A stretch of 64,000 nt of DNA, taken from assembly GCF_026626705.1 (NCBI RefSeq), contig NZ_JAPNKC010000001.1, forward strand, positions 5,208,001 to 5,272,000, written 5' to 3'. Of this stretch, positions 44,700-57,143 are shown in pieces. The position numbers and the translations under genes are program-made. The notes beneath the pieces are model-generated. The model made no database searches and was not told the DNA's origin. It saw only the letters and a program-made list of their open reading frames with translations. Origin of the DNA: Pyxidicoccus sp. MSG2 (GTDB lineage Bacteria; Myxococcota; Myxococcia; Myxococcales; Myxococcaceae). Within the stretch, counting starts at the first letter, position 1; every line of letters starts with the position of its first letter.

Positions 44700-46271
44700 T
44701 CATGGACATCGCACCTGTACTTCGAGCGCCGTGTCGGACAAGCCCCCATCGGGTCCGGTGCCACCCACTGCGAACACGCGCGCGTCGGTGCCGCCCACCA
44801 GTGTGTGCCCCGTACGCGGCGTCGGAGTGGGCGTGGCGGGCGTGAAGCGCTCGGAGGCGGGGTCGAACCACGCGGGCGCGGCGCCGGAGCGGTCCTCGAC
44901 GTAGACCCAGCCGTTGCCGGCGCGGGCCGCGCGAGGTGAGGCACGGGGCACCTCCATGGCGGCGAGCTCGCGCACGCGCACCACGGTGCCGGCGCGCTCG
45001 AGGAGGAAGACGCGCGCGGACGGAGCGAGGCCACCACCACCGGGCAGGGCCTCGCGGCCGCCGACGACGAGCGCGCGGCCGGAGGACACCTCGACGACGG
45101 CGGGGGACTCCAGCGCAACGGGGAGCGAGGGCCCGACGCCGATGAGGCCCGAGGGCTCCACCACGTCCGTGCGCGCGGAGGCACCCTGGCCCGCGCAGCC
45201 GCCCGCGAGGATGAAGGCGTCACCGAGCGCGGCGCCGCCGGCGGGACAGGACAGCGAGAGACGTCCGAGGAGGGACTGGTCTCCCGAGCCGGGGCTTTCG
45301 AGCTTCACGCGCACGGCCGTGTCGCTCGCGGGAGGAAGGGGACGCTGGGCGAGCTGGCCTCCGGCGAGCACGGCGTCCGGACCGAGCCTTCCGGCGAGGA
45401 CACCGCTCGCGCTGAGCGGCGGGGAGAAGAACCGCACGCTGGTGCCGCCGTCGGGCTCCAGCCGCTCGAGAGTCTCTTCGTGCTGGCCGTCCACGCGCAG
45501 GCCGCCGAGCACCACCACGCCGCCGTCCGGCAGCGCCAGCGCCGCGGCCTCCGCGCGCGCGACGGAGAGCGCGCCGCGCACGGTGGGGATGGCGCCGGGA
45601 GTGAAGGTCTCCACCGTGGCGAGGGGACGGCCGGCGCCATCGCGGCCTCCGGTGACGAGGAGCAGGCCCGCGAACGGGCCCACGGCGGGGACGAGCGCGA
45701 GGGGTGCGGTGCGGCGGATGAAGCCGGGGTGCTCGGTGACGGTGCCCGTGGGGCGTCCGGCGCAGCCGCAGACGCCGGAGACACAGGTGAGGCCGCCGGG
45801 CTGACAGGCCCGGCCGTTGCAGTCCGGGTCCGCGCAGTCGCGCAGGTCGTCGCCGTCGTCGTCCGCGCCGTTGTCACACGCTTCGGTGGGCATGCCCGCG
45901 TCGGGGGGAGCGGGAATGCGCGGGAGGGTGAGCTCCAGGGTGGAGCCGGTGCCGGGGCTGAGCGTGGCCTCGCCGGAGGCGGTGGAGCGCACGATGCCGG
46001 CGAGCTCCGCGGTGGCGCGCACGGACACGCGGGTGCCCTCGGGGGTGGTGGGGCCGGACTCGAAGTTGAAGGTGGCGGGGAGCTTCAGCGCGTCGCCCTC
46101 CAGCGTGGACAGGGCGAGGGGCGCGCCATCCGGGAGGGAGGCGACGACGGAGAGCCGGTCGAAGTCCACGCGGGGGGCCAGCGGTCCGGACACCACCACG
46201 TGGAGACCCTCCGGCGTCTTCTCACAGGCGGCGAGCAGGACGAGCAGCAGGACGGGAAGCGCAGCGCGCAT
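44700..46271 (-). CDS. Lipoprotein with Kelch-like repeats
   Basis: The ATG at 46271 gives 523 residues; the lipobox LAAC has Cys16. Residues about 20-130 form a beta-sandwich-like region. A DNGADDDGDDLRDCADPDC acidic Cys motif follows, like those in the repeat lipoprotein near 18.9 kb. The remainder holds about six Kelch-type propeller repeats (LLLVTGGRDG, GVVVLGGLRVDG, AVLAGGQLAQ, ALVVGGREAL, RVFAVGGTGPDG). A surface-exposed binding protein is likely. Lipoproteins of this style are numerous in myxobacteria and mostly uncharacterised. Confidence 0.82.
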   Translation of the reverse strand: MRAALPVLLLVLLAACEKTPEGLHVVVSGPLAPRVDFDRLSVVASLPDGAPLALSTLEGDALKLPATFNFESGPTTPEGTRVSVRATAELAGIVRSTASGEATLSPGTGSTLELTLPRIPAPPDAGMPTEACDNGADDDGDDLRDCADPDCNGRACQPGGLTCVSGVCGCAGRPTGTVTEHPGFIRRTAPLALVPAVGPFAGLLLVTGGRDGAGRPLATVETFTPGAIPTVRGALSVARAEAAALALPDGGVVVLGGLRVDGQHEETLERLEPDGGTSVRFFSPPLSASGVLAGRLGPDAVLAGGQLAQRPLPPASDTAVRVKLESPGSGDQSLLGRLSLSCPAGGAALGDAFILAGGCAGQGASARTDVVEPSGLIGVGPSLPVALESPAVVEVSSGRALVVGGREALPGGGGLAPSARVFLLERAGTVVRVRELAAMEVPRASPRAARAGNGWVYVEDRSGAAPAWFDPASERFTPATPTPTPRTGHTLVGGTDARVFAVGGTGPDGGLSDTALEVQVRCP

Positions 46272-46396
46272 GGGCCGCACTGTAGTGCAGTGGGCAGGCA
46301 GGCACCTCCATGCCCGGTCGGATTGATGGGGCCTGTTCCCAGAAGCGTTGATAGGGAGTCCGTCTTTCCGCCACGCATCAGCAACCGAGGCCCTGC

Positions 46397-46891
46397 TTGC
46401 CCCTCTCCACCCTCTGCCTGCGCTGCGGCATGTGCTGTGACGGCACGCTCTTCACGCACGTCTCGCTGCAGCCGGCGGAAGTCACGGCCCTCCAGCAGCG
46501 CGGGCTCTCGCTGACAAAGCGCCCGGACGGGTCCCCGGCGCTCGCGCAGCACTGCGCGGCCCTGGATGGGCGCACCTGCACCGTCTACGCGGACCGCCCG
46601 GCGAGCTGCCGCCGCTACCACTGCCAGCTCTACGCCGCGCTCGCGGAGAAGGAAGTCTCGCTCGACGAGGCGCTCGGCGTGGTGGACGAGGCCCTGGCAC
46701 AGGTCGCCGCCGTGGGACGGGAACTGCCACCCGCCTCCGCGGATGCGCCCCGCTCGGTGATGCAGCGTGCCCGCCGCGCGGAGCAGCCGGAGCACGGCGG
46801 CCCCCTGTCCCCGAAGGCCCACGCCGCTCGCGAGCGCGCGGAGGCCTTTCTCGACAAGCACTTCCGTGGACGCTTCGGCCGGCGCGAGTAG
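46397..46891 (+). CDS. YkgJ-type Cys-cluster protein
   Basis: A TTG at 46397 after GAGG gives 164 residues. The N-terminus has CLRCGMCC (CxxCxxCC), and further Cys occur in QHCAAL, CTVY, SCRRYHC. The pattern is that of the YkgJ/UPF0153 Fe- or Zn-cluster family. The C-terminal half is helical and Ala/Glu/Arg-rich. The biochemical role of this family is not established. Cytoplasmic, no TM segment. Confidence 0.82.
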   Translation: MPLSTLCLRCGMCCDGTLFTHVSLQPAEVTALQQRGLSLTKRPDGSPALAQHCAALDGRTCTVYADRPASCRRYHCQLYAALAEKEVSLDEALGVVDEALAQVAAVGRELPPASADAPRSVMQRARRAEQPEHGGPLSPKAHAARERAEAFLDKHFRGRFGRRE

Positions 46892-46981
46892 GCGCGCACC
46901 GTGAATCCGCGTGCCTCATTCGCGGCCCTGACTACGATGCACCTCCGCTCGCGCGCACCGCGCCATCTCGAGGTCTCCGCC

Positions 46982-47707
46982 ATGAAGACGAAGGCATCCG
47001 TCCTGTCCGTGATGACGTTCACCCTGCTCACCGCGCCGCTCGCGCGCGCGCAGGACGCACGGGAGCCGACGAACTCCGCCTCGGTGGACCTGAATGGTGA
47101 CGGCAAGCCGGAGGCCATCTCCCTGACGTGGGACGAGAAGAAGGACGAGTTCGTCCTCAAGGCCGGCAGCGCCACCATCCGCGGCGGGACGGATGGCAAC
47201 GCGCCCCCGGGGTTCGTCGTCGTCGACATCGACAGCGGCGACAAGCGCAAGGAGCTCGCCGTCACCACCGGCCAGACGGACTACGACAAGCAGCAGCACC
47301 TCTACGCCTTCGACGGCAAGGCGCTGAAGGCCGTGGGCAACGTCCCCGCGCTCACCGAGGCCAGGGGCAACGGCATCATCCTGTCCGACTCGTGGCAGGG
47401 CTTCTGGAACCGGCGCGACAAGTACGCCCTCGACAAGGCGGGCAAGGTCATCGAGGTGCCCCAGGAACTGTACGCCGTCGGCGTCGAGGCCACCGTGAAG
47501 CAGTCCTTCCCGCTCGCGCGCAGCCGCACCGACAAGACCGCCGTCGCCACGCTGGCGCAGGGCTCCAGAATCCAGGTGCTGGCCGCCGCGCCCACCGGTG
47601 CGCCGGGCGAGTACCTGTACCTCGTGAAGTCCGCCACCGGGCTGCTCGGCTGGGCCACCACGAAGGACCTGACGGGAAGGACCGAGGGCCTGCCCATCGC
47701 GGGCTGA
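46982..47707 (+). CDS. Exported protein with VCBS-like and SH3-like segments
   Basis: The ATG at 46982 gives 241 residues with a signal peptide ending at ARAQD. Residues about 30-140 contain VDLNGDGKPEAISLTWDEKKDEFVLKAG and FVVVDIDSGDKRKELAV, FG-GAP/VCBS-like calcium-binding strands. Residues about 160-235 resemble a bacterial SH3 domain (KTAVATLAQGSRIQVLAAAPTGAPGEYLYLVKSATGLLGWATTKDL). Likely periplasmic or surface-attached. It converges with the exonuclease gene across a strong hairpin. Confidence 0.72.
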   Translation: MKTKASVLSVMTFTLLTAPLARAQDAREPTNSASVDLNGDGKPEAISLTWDEKKDEFVLKAGSATIRGGTDGNAPPGFVVVDIDSGDKRKELAVTTGQTDYDKQQHLYAFDGKALKAVGNVPALTEARGNGIILSDSWQGFWNRRDKYALDKAGKVIEVPQELYAVGVEATVKQSFPLARSRTDKTAVATLAQGSRIQVLAAAPTGAPGEYLYLVKSATGLLGWATTKDLTGRTEGLPIAG

Positions 47708-47754
47708 GCCGTCTTCCGCCTGGCGGCGCGACTCGAGCTCCGCATCGGGCCACG

Positions 47755-47781
47755 CGCGGACTCCGCAACCCGGAGTCCGCG
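47755..47781. terminator. 11-bp-stem bidirectional terminator
   Basis: CGCGGACTCCG and CGGAGTCCGCG pair perfectly around CAACC, midway between convergent genes ending at 47707 and 47815. A second pair, GGTAACC/GGTTAC, lies just beyond. Confidence 0.6.
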
Positions 47782-47814
47782 GCGGCCCGGTAACCGCCGT
47801 GAGGCCCTGGCCGG

Positions 47815-49707
47815 TTACTGCACCAGCGCCAGCTCCACGCGCCCGAGCTGCTCGTCCGTGGACGCCACCTTCACCGTCACCGGCATGCCGACGGTGAAGG
47901 TCCGCTCCTTGCCCACCAGCGACAGCTCGCGAGCATCGGGACGGAAGGGGCCACCGGGCAGCCCGTCCGAGGGCACCACGCCCTCCACCAGCATCCCGTC
48001 GAGCTGCGCCACCAGGCCGAAGGGCTTCACGCGCGTCACACGTGCGGGGAACTGCTGGCCCACGCGCGCCGCCATCCACCGCGCTTCCAGCTCGCGGTGC
48101 CGGTCCGTCTCCGCGCGGGCGGCCGAGCGCGCCTTCGCGTTGATGTGCACCGCGACCGCCTCCACCGCCGGGTCCATGTCCACGAAGTCGCGCCGGCCCC
48201 GCAGGTACGCCTTCAGCGTGCGGTGCACCGCGAGGTCCGCGTACCGGCGAATCGGTGACGTGAAGTGCAGGTACAGCGGCGCCGCGAGCCCGAAGTGCGG
48301 CAGCGGCTTCACCGTGTAGCGCGACGGGCCCAGCGAGCGCCGCAGCACCGAGCGCAGCGCCGCCTCCGCCGCCGCGCCGACAATCTGCCGGTCGAACGCG
48401 GCCAGCGCCAGCGGCGTCAGCTCGCGCCCGAAGCCCGCCGCGAAGCCCGACGTCTCCGCGAAGGCATTCAGGTCCGCCACCCGCAGCGGGTCCGGCTGCT
48501 CGTGCACGCGGAACACGCCCGGCACGCCGCGCGCGAGCATCCACGTGGCGATGGCCTCGTTCGCCGCCACCATGAAGCGCTCAATCATTCCGTGCGCCGA
48601 CGTGAGCCGCTCGCTCACCAGGCCGGACAATTCGCCCTGCTCGTCGAAGGTGAAGCGCGCTTCCTCGCGAGCGAACTCCATGCCGCCGCGCGCCGCCCGC
48701 GCCACCGCCAGCCGCGCCGCCGCGAGGCGGAACCACGGCATCACGTCCTTCACCGGCTCCATGGCCGGGGACACCTCGCCCCTGTCCAGGAAGGCGGCCG
48801 TCTCGTCGTAGTTCAGCCGCGCCCACGAGCGGATGATGCTCTCGTACACGTCCGCCGCCGTCACCCGCCCCTGCGGGTCGATGCGCAGCTCCACGGTGAG
48901 GCACAGCCGCTCCTCGCCCGGCACCAGGCTGAGCCAGTGCGAGGACAGCTCCTCCGGCAGCATCGGCAGCACGCGCCCGGCGAGGTACACGCTGGTGGCC
49001 CGCTCGCGCGCTTCCAGGTCCAGCGGCGTGCCCTCCGTCACGTACTCGCTCACGTCCGCGATGGAGACCAGCAGCCGCAGCGCGCCGTCCGGCCCCGCGG
49101 GCAGCACGGAGATGGCGTCGTCGATGTCCCGCGTGGACGGCGCATCCACCGTCACCGTGGGGATGGAGCGCAAGTCCCGCCGCGCACCGAGCGCATGCGG
49201 CACCGCGCGGGCGCGGCGGGCCTCGTCCAGCGCCTCGGAGGGGAAGGACTTGCGCAGGCCGTGCCGGGCGATGACGCGCTCCAGCGAGCGGTCCTCACCG
49301 GGCTCCACGCGGTAGAGGAGGACGAGCTTGCCCTCGGCGATGCGCGCCACCACCGCGTCGCCGAACGCCAGTTGCGTGCCGGCGGTGTCGAGCGCCCAGT
49401 CCGCGTTGGCCACCTCGCGGTCCACGCGCAGGAAGGGCGTGCCCTTGCGCAGCACGACCTCGCCGTAGACCACGGTGCGCGGGCGCTCCACGAGCGACAG
49501 GCCGCTCGCCGTCCAGCGCCCGTCCGCCGCCGCCGTCACGGTGGCGGTGACGATGTCTCCGGCGAAGTAGGGGTTGAGGTCCGGGGGAGGAATGAAGGCG
49601 GACAGGACTTCGGGCGAGCCGGGTGACTGGACGGTGAGGAAGCCGAAGCCGCGAGGGTGAACGTCGATGCGACCGGTGACGGTGCGAGGGGAAGCAGAGG
49701 TATCCAT
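47815..49707 (-). CDS. RNase II/R-family 3'-5' exoribonuclease
   Basis: A 630-residue protein, shorter than E. coli RNase R (about 810). An N-terminal cold-shock-like domain (GRIDVHPRGFGFLTV) precedes the RNB domain. The catalytic Asp cluster TVDAPSTRDIDDAISV deviates from the usual DGxxAKDIDDA but keeps the D-x-D-D acids. The RNB C-terminal part has LHFTSPIRRYADLAVHR, and an S1-like domain ends the protein (GQQFPARVTRVKPFGLVAQLDGMLVEG). The enzyme degrades RNA processively from the 3' end. It appears monocistronic. Confidence 0.92.
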   Translation of the reverse strand: MDTSASPRTVTGRIDVHPRGFGFLTVQSPGSPEVLSAFIPPPDLNPYFAGDIVTATVTAAADGRWTASGLSLVERPRTVVYGEVVLRKGTPFLRVDREVANADWALDTAGTQLAFGDAVVARIAEGKLVLLYRVEPGEDRSLERVIARHGLRKSFPSEALDEARRARAVPHALGARRDLRSIPTVTVDAPSTRDIDDAISVLPAGPDGALRLLVSIADVSEYVTEGTPLDLEARERATSVYLAGRVLPMLPEELSSHWLSLVPGEERLCLTVELRIDPQGRVTAADVYESIIRSWARLNYDETAAFLDRGEVSPAMEPVKDVMPWFRLAAARLAVARAARGGMEFAREEARFTFDEQGELSGLVSERLTSAHGMIERFMVAANEAIATWMLARGVPGVFRVHEQPDPLRVADLNAFAETSGFAAGFGRELTPLALAAFDRQIVGAAAEAALRSVLRRSLGPSRYTVKPLPHFGLAAPLYLHFTSPIRRYADLAVHRTLKAYLRGRRDFVDMDPAVEAVAVHINAKARSAARAETDRHRELEARWMAARVGQQFPARVTRVKPFGLVAQLDGMLVEGVVPSDGLPGGPFRPDARELSLVGKERTFTVGMPVTVKVASTDEQLGRVELALVQ

Positions 49708-49852
49708 TGAGTGAGCCTTGAGGCGCGTCTTAGCCCACTTCGTGCCCGGTGGAGCGTGTCCACGGGCGAACGAGGGGCGGATGTGCGCGGAAAGTGTCGG
49801 TCCCGGGGCCTGCTACTTTCGAGCGGCCTGCTTTTCGCTGGGGGGACCGCGA

Positions 49853-50065
49853 ATGCGTTGGCGAACCGTGTGTGTGGACGTGTCGCTGCTGGCGGTCCTG
49901 ACAGGCTGCCCTCGGAATCACATGCCTGGTGGGGCGCTCGACAGGGCTTCCCACAAGGACGTGAAGACGTGGCTCGAGGAGCACGGCTGCGAGCAGCCGG
50001 AGTACGAGAAGCATTGCGTGGGCAAAGAGGACAGCGATGAATGCCTCGAGGCTTGCGACCCATGA
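49853..50065 (+). CDS. Very small Cys-rich lipoprotein
   Basis: The ATG at 49853 gives 70 residues with lipobox VLTGC (Cys19). The mature part is about 52 residues with Cys in GCEQPEYEKHCVGKEDSDEC and EACDP; four Cys probably form two disulphides. Its TGA overlaps the next gene's ATG (ATGA at 50062-50065), so the two are translationally coupled. Confidence 0.6.
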   Translation: MRWRTVCVDVSLLAVLTGCPRNHMPGGALDRASHKDVKTWLEEHGCEQPEYEKHCVGKEDSDECLEACDP

Positions 50066-50949
50066 GATGGCAGAAGACCCTCGGGGTCATTGCAAGCGGG
50101 CTGATTCCCATCCCGTTGCTCATGGTGCTGGGCGTCCTTCGCTTCGGAGTCCAAGCACCTGCTTCTGAAGGCACCCGGGTCAGCCCGGTGCTCTCCTTCG
50201 AGGAGCGCATGCAACGGGTGACGTATCACCGGTATTGTCAGAAGGACTCGGACTGCGAGCAGCCCATGGGTTGCGTGATAGACGCTCGCATCTACACCCA
50301 CTACTGCACCGACAGCCAATGCCTGACGGACGCCCAATGCCCTGACGGGCTCGTATGTCGCGATGTGGGCTCCGTGGGAGAGGAACGGCTCGTGCGCTTC
50401 TGCATGCCGTTGGGAGTGCGCAAGGAAGGTGAGGAATGCCTCCCGCTTCCGCCGGACCGGGAGTATGCGTGTGAGCAGGGGCTGCTGTGCGCGGATTCCG
50501 GGGCGGGATGGTGTGGCCGCCCCTGTCGCGCGAATGAACCAGCGAGCTGCCCGGACGGCTTCTTCTGCGCGAAGGACGTACCGCCCGAACCCATCTGCCT
50601 GCCGACGTGTGAAATACGAGGGTGCCCCGAAGGCCAGCAATGCATCCGCCACGAAGACGGAGTCTCGCAGTGCGCGGTGGTCTACGGGCCCAACTGCCAG
50701 CAGTCCCCATGTCCCGATGGGCGCAGGTGCCGGGATAACAGTTCGGTCAAGAAGCCCGGCAAGGTCTGGACGGAGTGCGTCGAGGAATGTGGCCCGGGCA
50801 AGCCCGCCTGCCCCACCGGCTTCACCTGCGACCGCTGGCACTGCCTCCCCAGCTGTGACCCTCACGTCCCCGACACCTGCGCCAATGGCTATCGCTGCCA
50901 GCAGGGAAAGAAACCGGACCGACCCTGGGTGTGCCAGCCGGACACGTAG
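50062..50949 (+). CDS. Membrane-anchored Cys-rich repeat protein
   Basis: The ATG at 50062 overlaps the preceding stop and gives 295 residues. An N-terminal hydrophobic segment (GVIASGLIPIPLLMVLGVLRFG) anchors an external part with about 32 Cys, arranged in repeats of the form CPDGLVC, CEQGLLCADSG, CPDGFFCAKD, CPEGQQC, CPDGRRC, CPTGFTCDRWHC and CANGYRC. These look like short disulphide knots (EGF- or stigma-like). Third-position GC bias is weaker than in neighbouring genes, a possible sign of more recent origin. Likely works with the overlapping small lipoprotein. Confidence 0.7.
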   Translation: MRWQKTLGVIASGLIPIPLLMVLGVLRFGVQAPASEGTRVSPVLSFEERMQRVTYHRYCQKDSDCEQPMGCVIDARIYTHYCTDSQCLTDAQCPDGLVCRDVGSVGEERLVRFCMPLGVRKEGEECLPLPPDREYACEQGLLCADSGAGWCGRPCRANEPASCPDGFFCAKDVPPEPICLPTCEIRGCPEGQQCIRHEDGVSQCAVVYGPNCQQSPCPDGRRCRDNSSVKKPGKVWTECVEECGPGKPACPTGFTCDRWHCLPSCDPHVPDTCANGYRCQQGKKPDRPWVCQPDT

Positions 50950-51159
50950 CCCTCGCGACAGAATCCGCATGCACTGGCGGACCCGTCCCCTCCTCCGGGT
51001 CCGTGAGTCCTGGCGTCTCCCTTTCATTCGCTCCGCATCAGCCTCCGCTTCCCGACATCCGCTCCGCGCCCGCCCCTTCCGCGCGCGCGCCGTCGCTCCA
51101 CCTTCGCGCCTGCCGACGCCCTGAAAGCGCCGGCAGTCCACTCACCGGAGCGTGACGCC

Positions 51160-53580
51160 ATGCGGAGCCACCTTCTCCTCCCGTCCCTCGCCTGCCTGCT
51201 GTGTCTCGCAAGCTGCGCCGAACCCGAACCGGCCGCGGAGCCCGCGCTCCCCGGGTCCTCCACCGGCCAGCACCGCGCCGCCGCGCTCCCGCCCCTCTTC
51301 TCCGACACCGAGGTCACCGACGGACTCTCCAGCCCCACGGCCATGGCCTTCGCACCCGACGGCCGCCTCTTCGTCTGCGAGCAGGAAGGCGCCTTGCGCG
51401 TCATCCAGAACGGCCAGCTCCTCTCCGAGCCCTTCGTCACCCTGACCACCGATGACAGCGGCGAGCGCGGCCTGCTCGGCCTCGCCTTCGACCCGGGCTT
51501 CCCGCAGCAGCCGTATGTGTATGTCTATTACACGTCCCCCACGCCCGTGCTCCACAACCGCATCAGCCGCTTCACCGCCAATGGCAACCGCGCCGTCGTC
51601 GGCAGCGAAGTCGTTCTCCTGGACCTGGACCCGCTCACCTCCGCCACCAACCACAACGGCGGCGCGCTCCACTTCGGCACGGACGGGAAGCTCTACGCGG
51701 CCGTGGGCGACAACACGCGCTCCGCCAACGCGCGCGAGCTCACCACCCTCAAGGGGAAGCTGCTCCGCCTCAACCGGGACGGCTCCATCCCCACCGACAA
51801 CCCCTTCGTCTCCAGCACCACTGGCGTCTACCGCGCCATCTGGGCCATCGGCCTGCGCAACCCCTTCAGCTTCGCGATTCAACCGGGCACCGGCCGCATG
51901 CTCATCAACGACGTGGGCGCATCCAAATGGGAGGAAATCAACGCGGGCGTCGCCGGCTCCAACTACGGCTGGCCCGACACCGAAGGCCCCACCACCAACA
52001 CGCGCTTCCGCGCCCCGCTGTATGCCTATGGCCACGGAGACAGCGCGTCGCTCGGCTGCGCCATCACCGGCGGCACCCTCTACAACCCGGCCCAGGCGCG
52101 GTTCCCCTCCACCTATGTGGGGCGCTACTTCTTCGCGGACTACTGCAGCGGCTGGATTCGCGTCCTCGACCCCGACACCGGCACCACCGAGCCCTTCGCC
52201 AGCGGCCTGGATGCACCCGTGGACCTCGACGTGGGCCCCGACGGAGACCTCTACTACCTGGACCGCGGCAGGGACTCGGTGCGCCGCATCCAGTACACGC
52301 CCGACGGCGGCGCCCCCGTCATCGTCAGTCAGCCCGTCAGCCAGCGCGTCGTCGCCGGCGGCACCGCCACCTTCTCCGCGCAGGCCACCGGCACCGCGCC
52401 CCTGTCCTGGCAGTGGCAGCAGAACGGCGTGGACCTGCCCGGCAAGACGGGCCAGAGCCTCACGCTGTCCTCCGTGGCCGTGTCCGACTCGGGCGCGCGC
52501 TTCCGGGTGCGCGTGTCCAACAGCACAGGCGCCGTGCTCAGCAACGAGGCCGTGCTCACCGTGCCCGCCGGCACCGCGCCGGTGGCCACCCTCCTCACGC
52601 CGTCGGCCGGCACGGTGTACCGCGCCACCCAGGTCATCTCCTTCTCCGGGCAGGCCACGGACGCGGAGGACGGCACGCTCCCCGCGAGCGCCTTCACCTG
52701 GCGGGTGGACTTCCACCATGCCGAGCACGTGCACCCCTTCGTCCCGCCCACCTCGGGCTCGCGCAGTGGCAGCTTCACCGTGCCGGACATCGGCGAGACG
52801 GCCTCCGACGTCTGGTACCGCATCCACCTCACGGTGAAGGACTCCAGCGGCCTCACGCACGAGGGGGTCCGCGACGTGAACCCGCGCAAGGTGCGGCTCA
52901 CCCTGGACTCGCAGCCGTCCGGCCTGCGGGTGACGCTGGACGGGCAGCCGCTCGACGCCCCCTCGCAGGTGGTGGGCGTGGTGGGCATGGTCCGCTCGCT
53001 GGGCATCGTGTCGCCGCAGGTGAAGGACGGGGTGACGTATGTCTTCTCGGCCTGGGCCGACGGCACCCCCGCGCAACACGACGTGCGCACGCCGGACGTG
53101 GACACGCGCTACACCGCCGTCTTCACCCCCGCCCCCGCCAGCACGGGCCTGCGCGCCGAGTACTTCGACGGGCCGGACTTCACCGGCCCAAAGCTGGAGC
53201 GCATGGACGCCACGGTGGACTTCCGCTGGGGCAACGACGCACCGGCGCCCTCCATGAGCGCGGACACCTTCTCCGTCCGGTGGACGGGCAGCGTGGTGCC
53301 CCAGTATTCGGAGACCTACACCCTCTACACCCAGAGCAACGACGGCGTCCGGCTGTGGGTGGACGGGCAGCTCCTCATCGACAACTGGACCCGCCACGAG
53401 ACGACGGAGAACAGCGCCACCGTGGCCCTCCAGGCCGGCCGCGCCCATGCCCTCCGGATGGAGTTCTACGAGCAGTCCGGCGTCGCCACCGCCCGCCTCT
53501 TCTGGTCCAGCGCCCACCGGACCCGCCAGGTCGTCCCCTCCGAGCGGCTCAGGCCGTCCCTCCCCGGCAGCCCTCCCTGA
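51160..53580 (+). CDS. Lipoprotein: sugar dehydrogenase propeller plus Ig-like and PA14 domains
   Basis: An 806-residue lipoprotein; lipobox LASC with Cys19. Residues about 45-375 are a PQQ-dependent glucose/sorbosone dehydrogenase-type propeller (GLSSPTAMAFAPDGRLFV, GERGLLGLAFDPGF, NHNGGALHFGTDGKLYAAVGD, AIGLRNPFSFAI, GSNYGWPD). An Ig-like domain (about 385-465), a second beta-sandwich (about 470-560) and a further repeat-like region (about 565-645) follow. A PA14 carbohydrate-binding domain closes the protein (about 650-795: GLRAEYFDGPDFTG, SNDGVRLWVDGQLLIDNW). It probably oxidises sugars at the cell surface while bound to glycan. PQQ ligands were not checked. Confidence 0.87.
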   Translation: MRSHLLLPSLACLLCLASCAEPEPAAEPALPGSSTGQHRAAALPPLFSDTEVTDGLSSPTAMAFAPDGRLFVCEQEGALRVIQNGQLLSEPFVTLTTDDSGERGLLGLAFDPGFPQQPYVYVYYTSPTPVLHNRISRFTANGNRAVVGSEVVLLDLDPLTSATNHNGGALHFGTDGKLYAAVGDNTRSANARELTTLKGKLLRLNRDGSIPTDNPFVSSTTGVYRAIWAIGLRNPFSFAIQPGTGRMLINDVGASKWEEINAGVAGSNYGWPDTEGPTTNTRFRAPLYAYGHGDSASLGCAITGGTLYNPAQARFPSTYVGRYFFADYCSGWIRVLDPDTGTTEPFASGLDAPVDLDVGPDGDLYYLDRGRDSVRRIQYTPDGGAPVIVSQPVSQRVVAGGTATFSAQATGTAPLSWQWQQNGVDLPGKTGQSLTLSSVAVSDSGARFRVRVSNSTGAVLSNEAVLTVPAGTAPVATLLTPSAGTVYRATQVISFSGQATDAEDGTLPASAFTWRVDFHHAEHVHPFVPPTSGSRSGSFTVPDIGETASDVWYRIHLTVKDSSGLTHEGVRDVNPRKVRLTLDSQPSGLRVTLDGQPLDAPSQVVGVVGMVRSLGIVSPQVKDGVTYVFSAWADGTPAQHDVRTPDVDTRYTAVFTPAPASTGLRAEYFDGPDFTGPKLERMDATVDFRWGNDAPAPSMSADTFSVRWTGSVVPQYSETYTLYTQSNDGVRLWVDGQLLIDNWTRHETTENSATVALQAGRAHALRMEFYEQSGVATARLFWSSAHRTRQVVPSERLRPSLPGSPP

Positions 53581-53734
53581 GGGCCCTCGATTCGTGCCAG
53601 CTTCGCGCACGATTCCCTACCTGAATGGGGCTTCAATTCAGACCATCCCAGGAAGTCGTGCAGTCTTGTATCAGACCGGTGGTGGCCGGGCTTTCGCGTC
53701 CGTCCGGCTGAGCGTGTAGATTCGGCGGATTCCG

Positions 53735-57058
<3,324 letters not shown>

Positions 57059-57143
57059 GCGGATGCAATCGGTTTCACGTGTCGTCCGTACCCCGGGCAT
57101 GACGGGGTCCGCGCCGGGCCCCAAGTCTTTTGGAGCGTGCCCC

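Noticed and set aside
49708..49852. Longer start for the small lipoprotein at 49853
   Set aside because: Upstream codons do not form a plausible leader, while the ATG at 49853 gives a proper lipobox.
51142..53610. Minus-strand open frame of 822 codons
   Set aside because: Antisense to the sugar-dehydrogenase lipoprotein, with Gly/Val/His-rich shadow composition.
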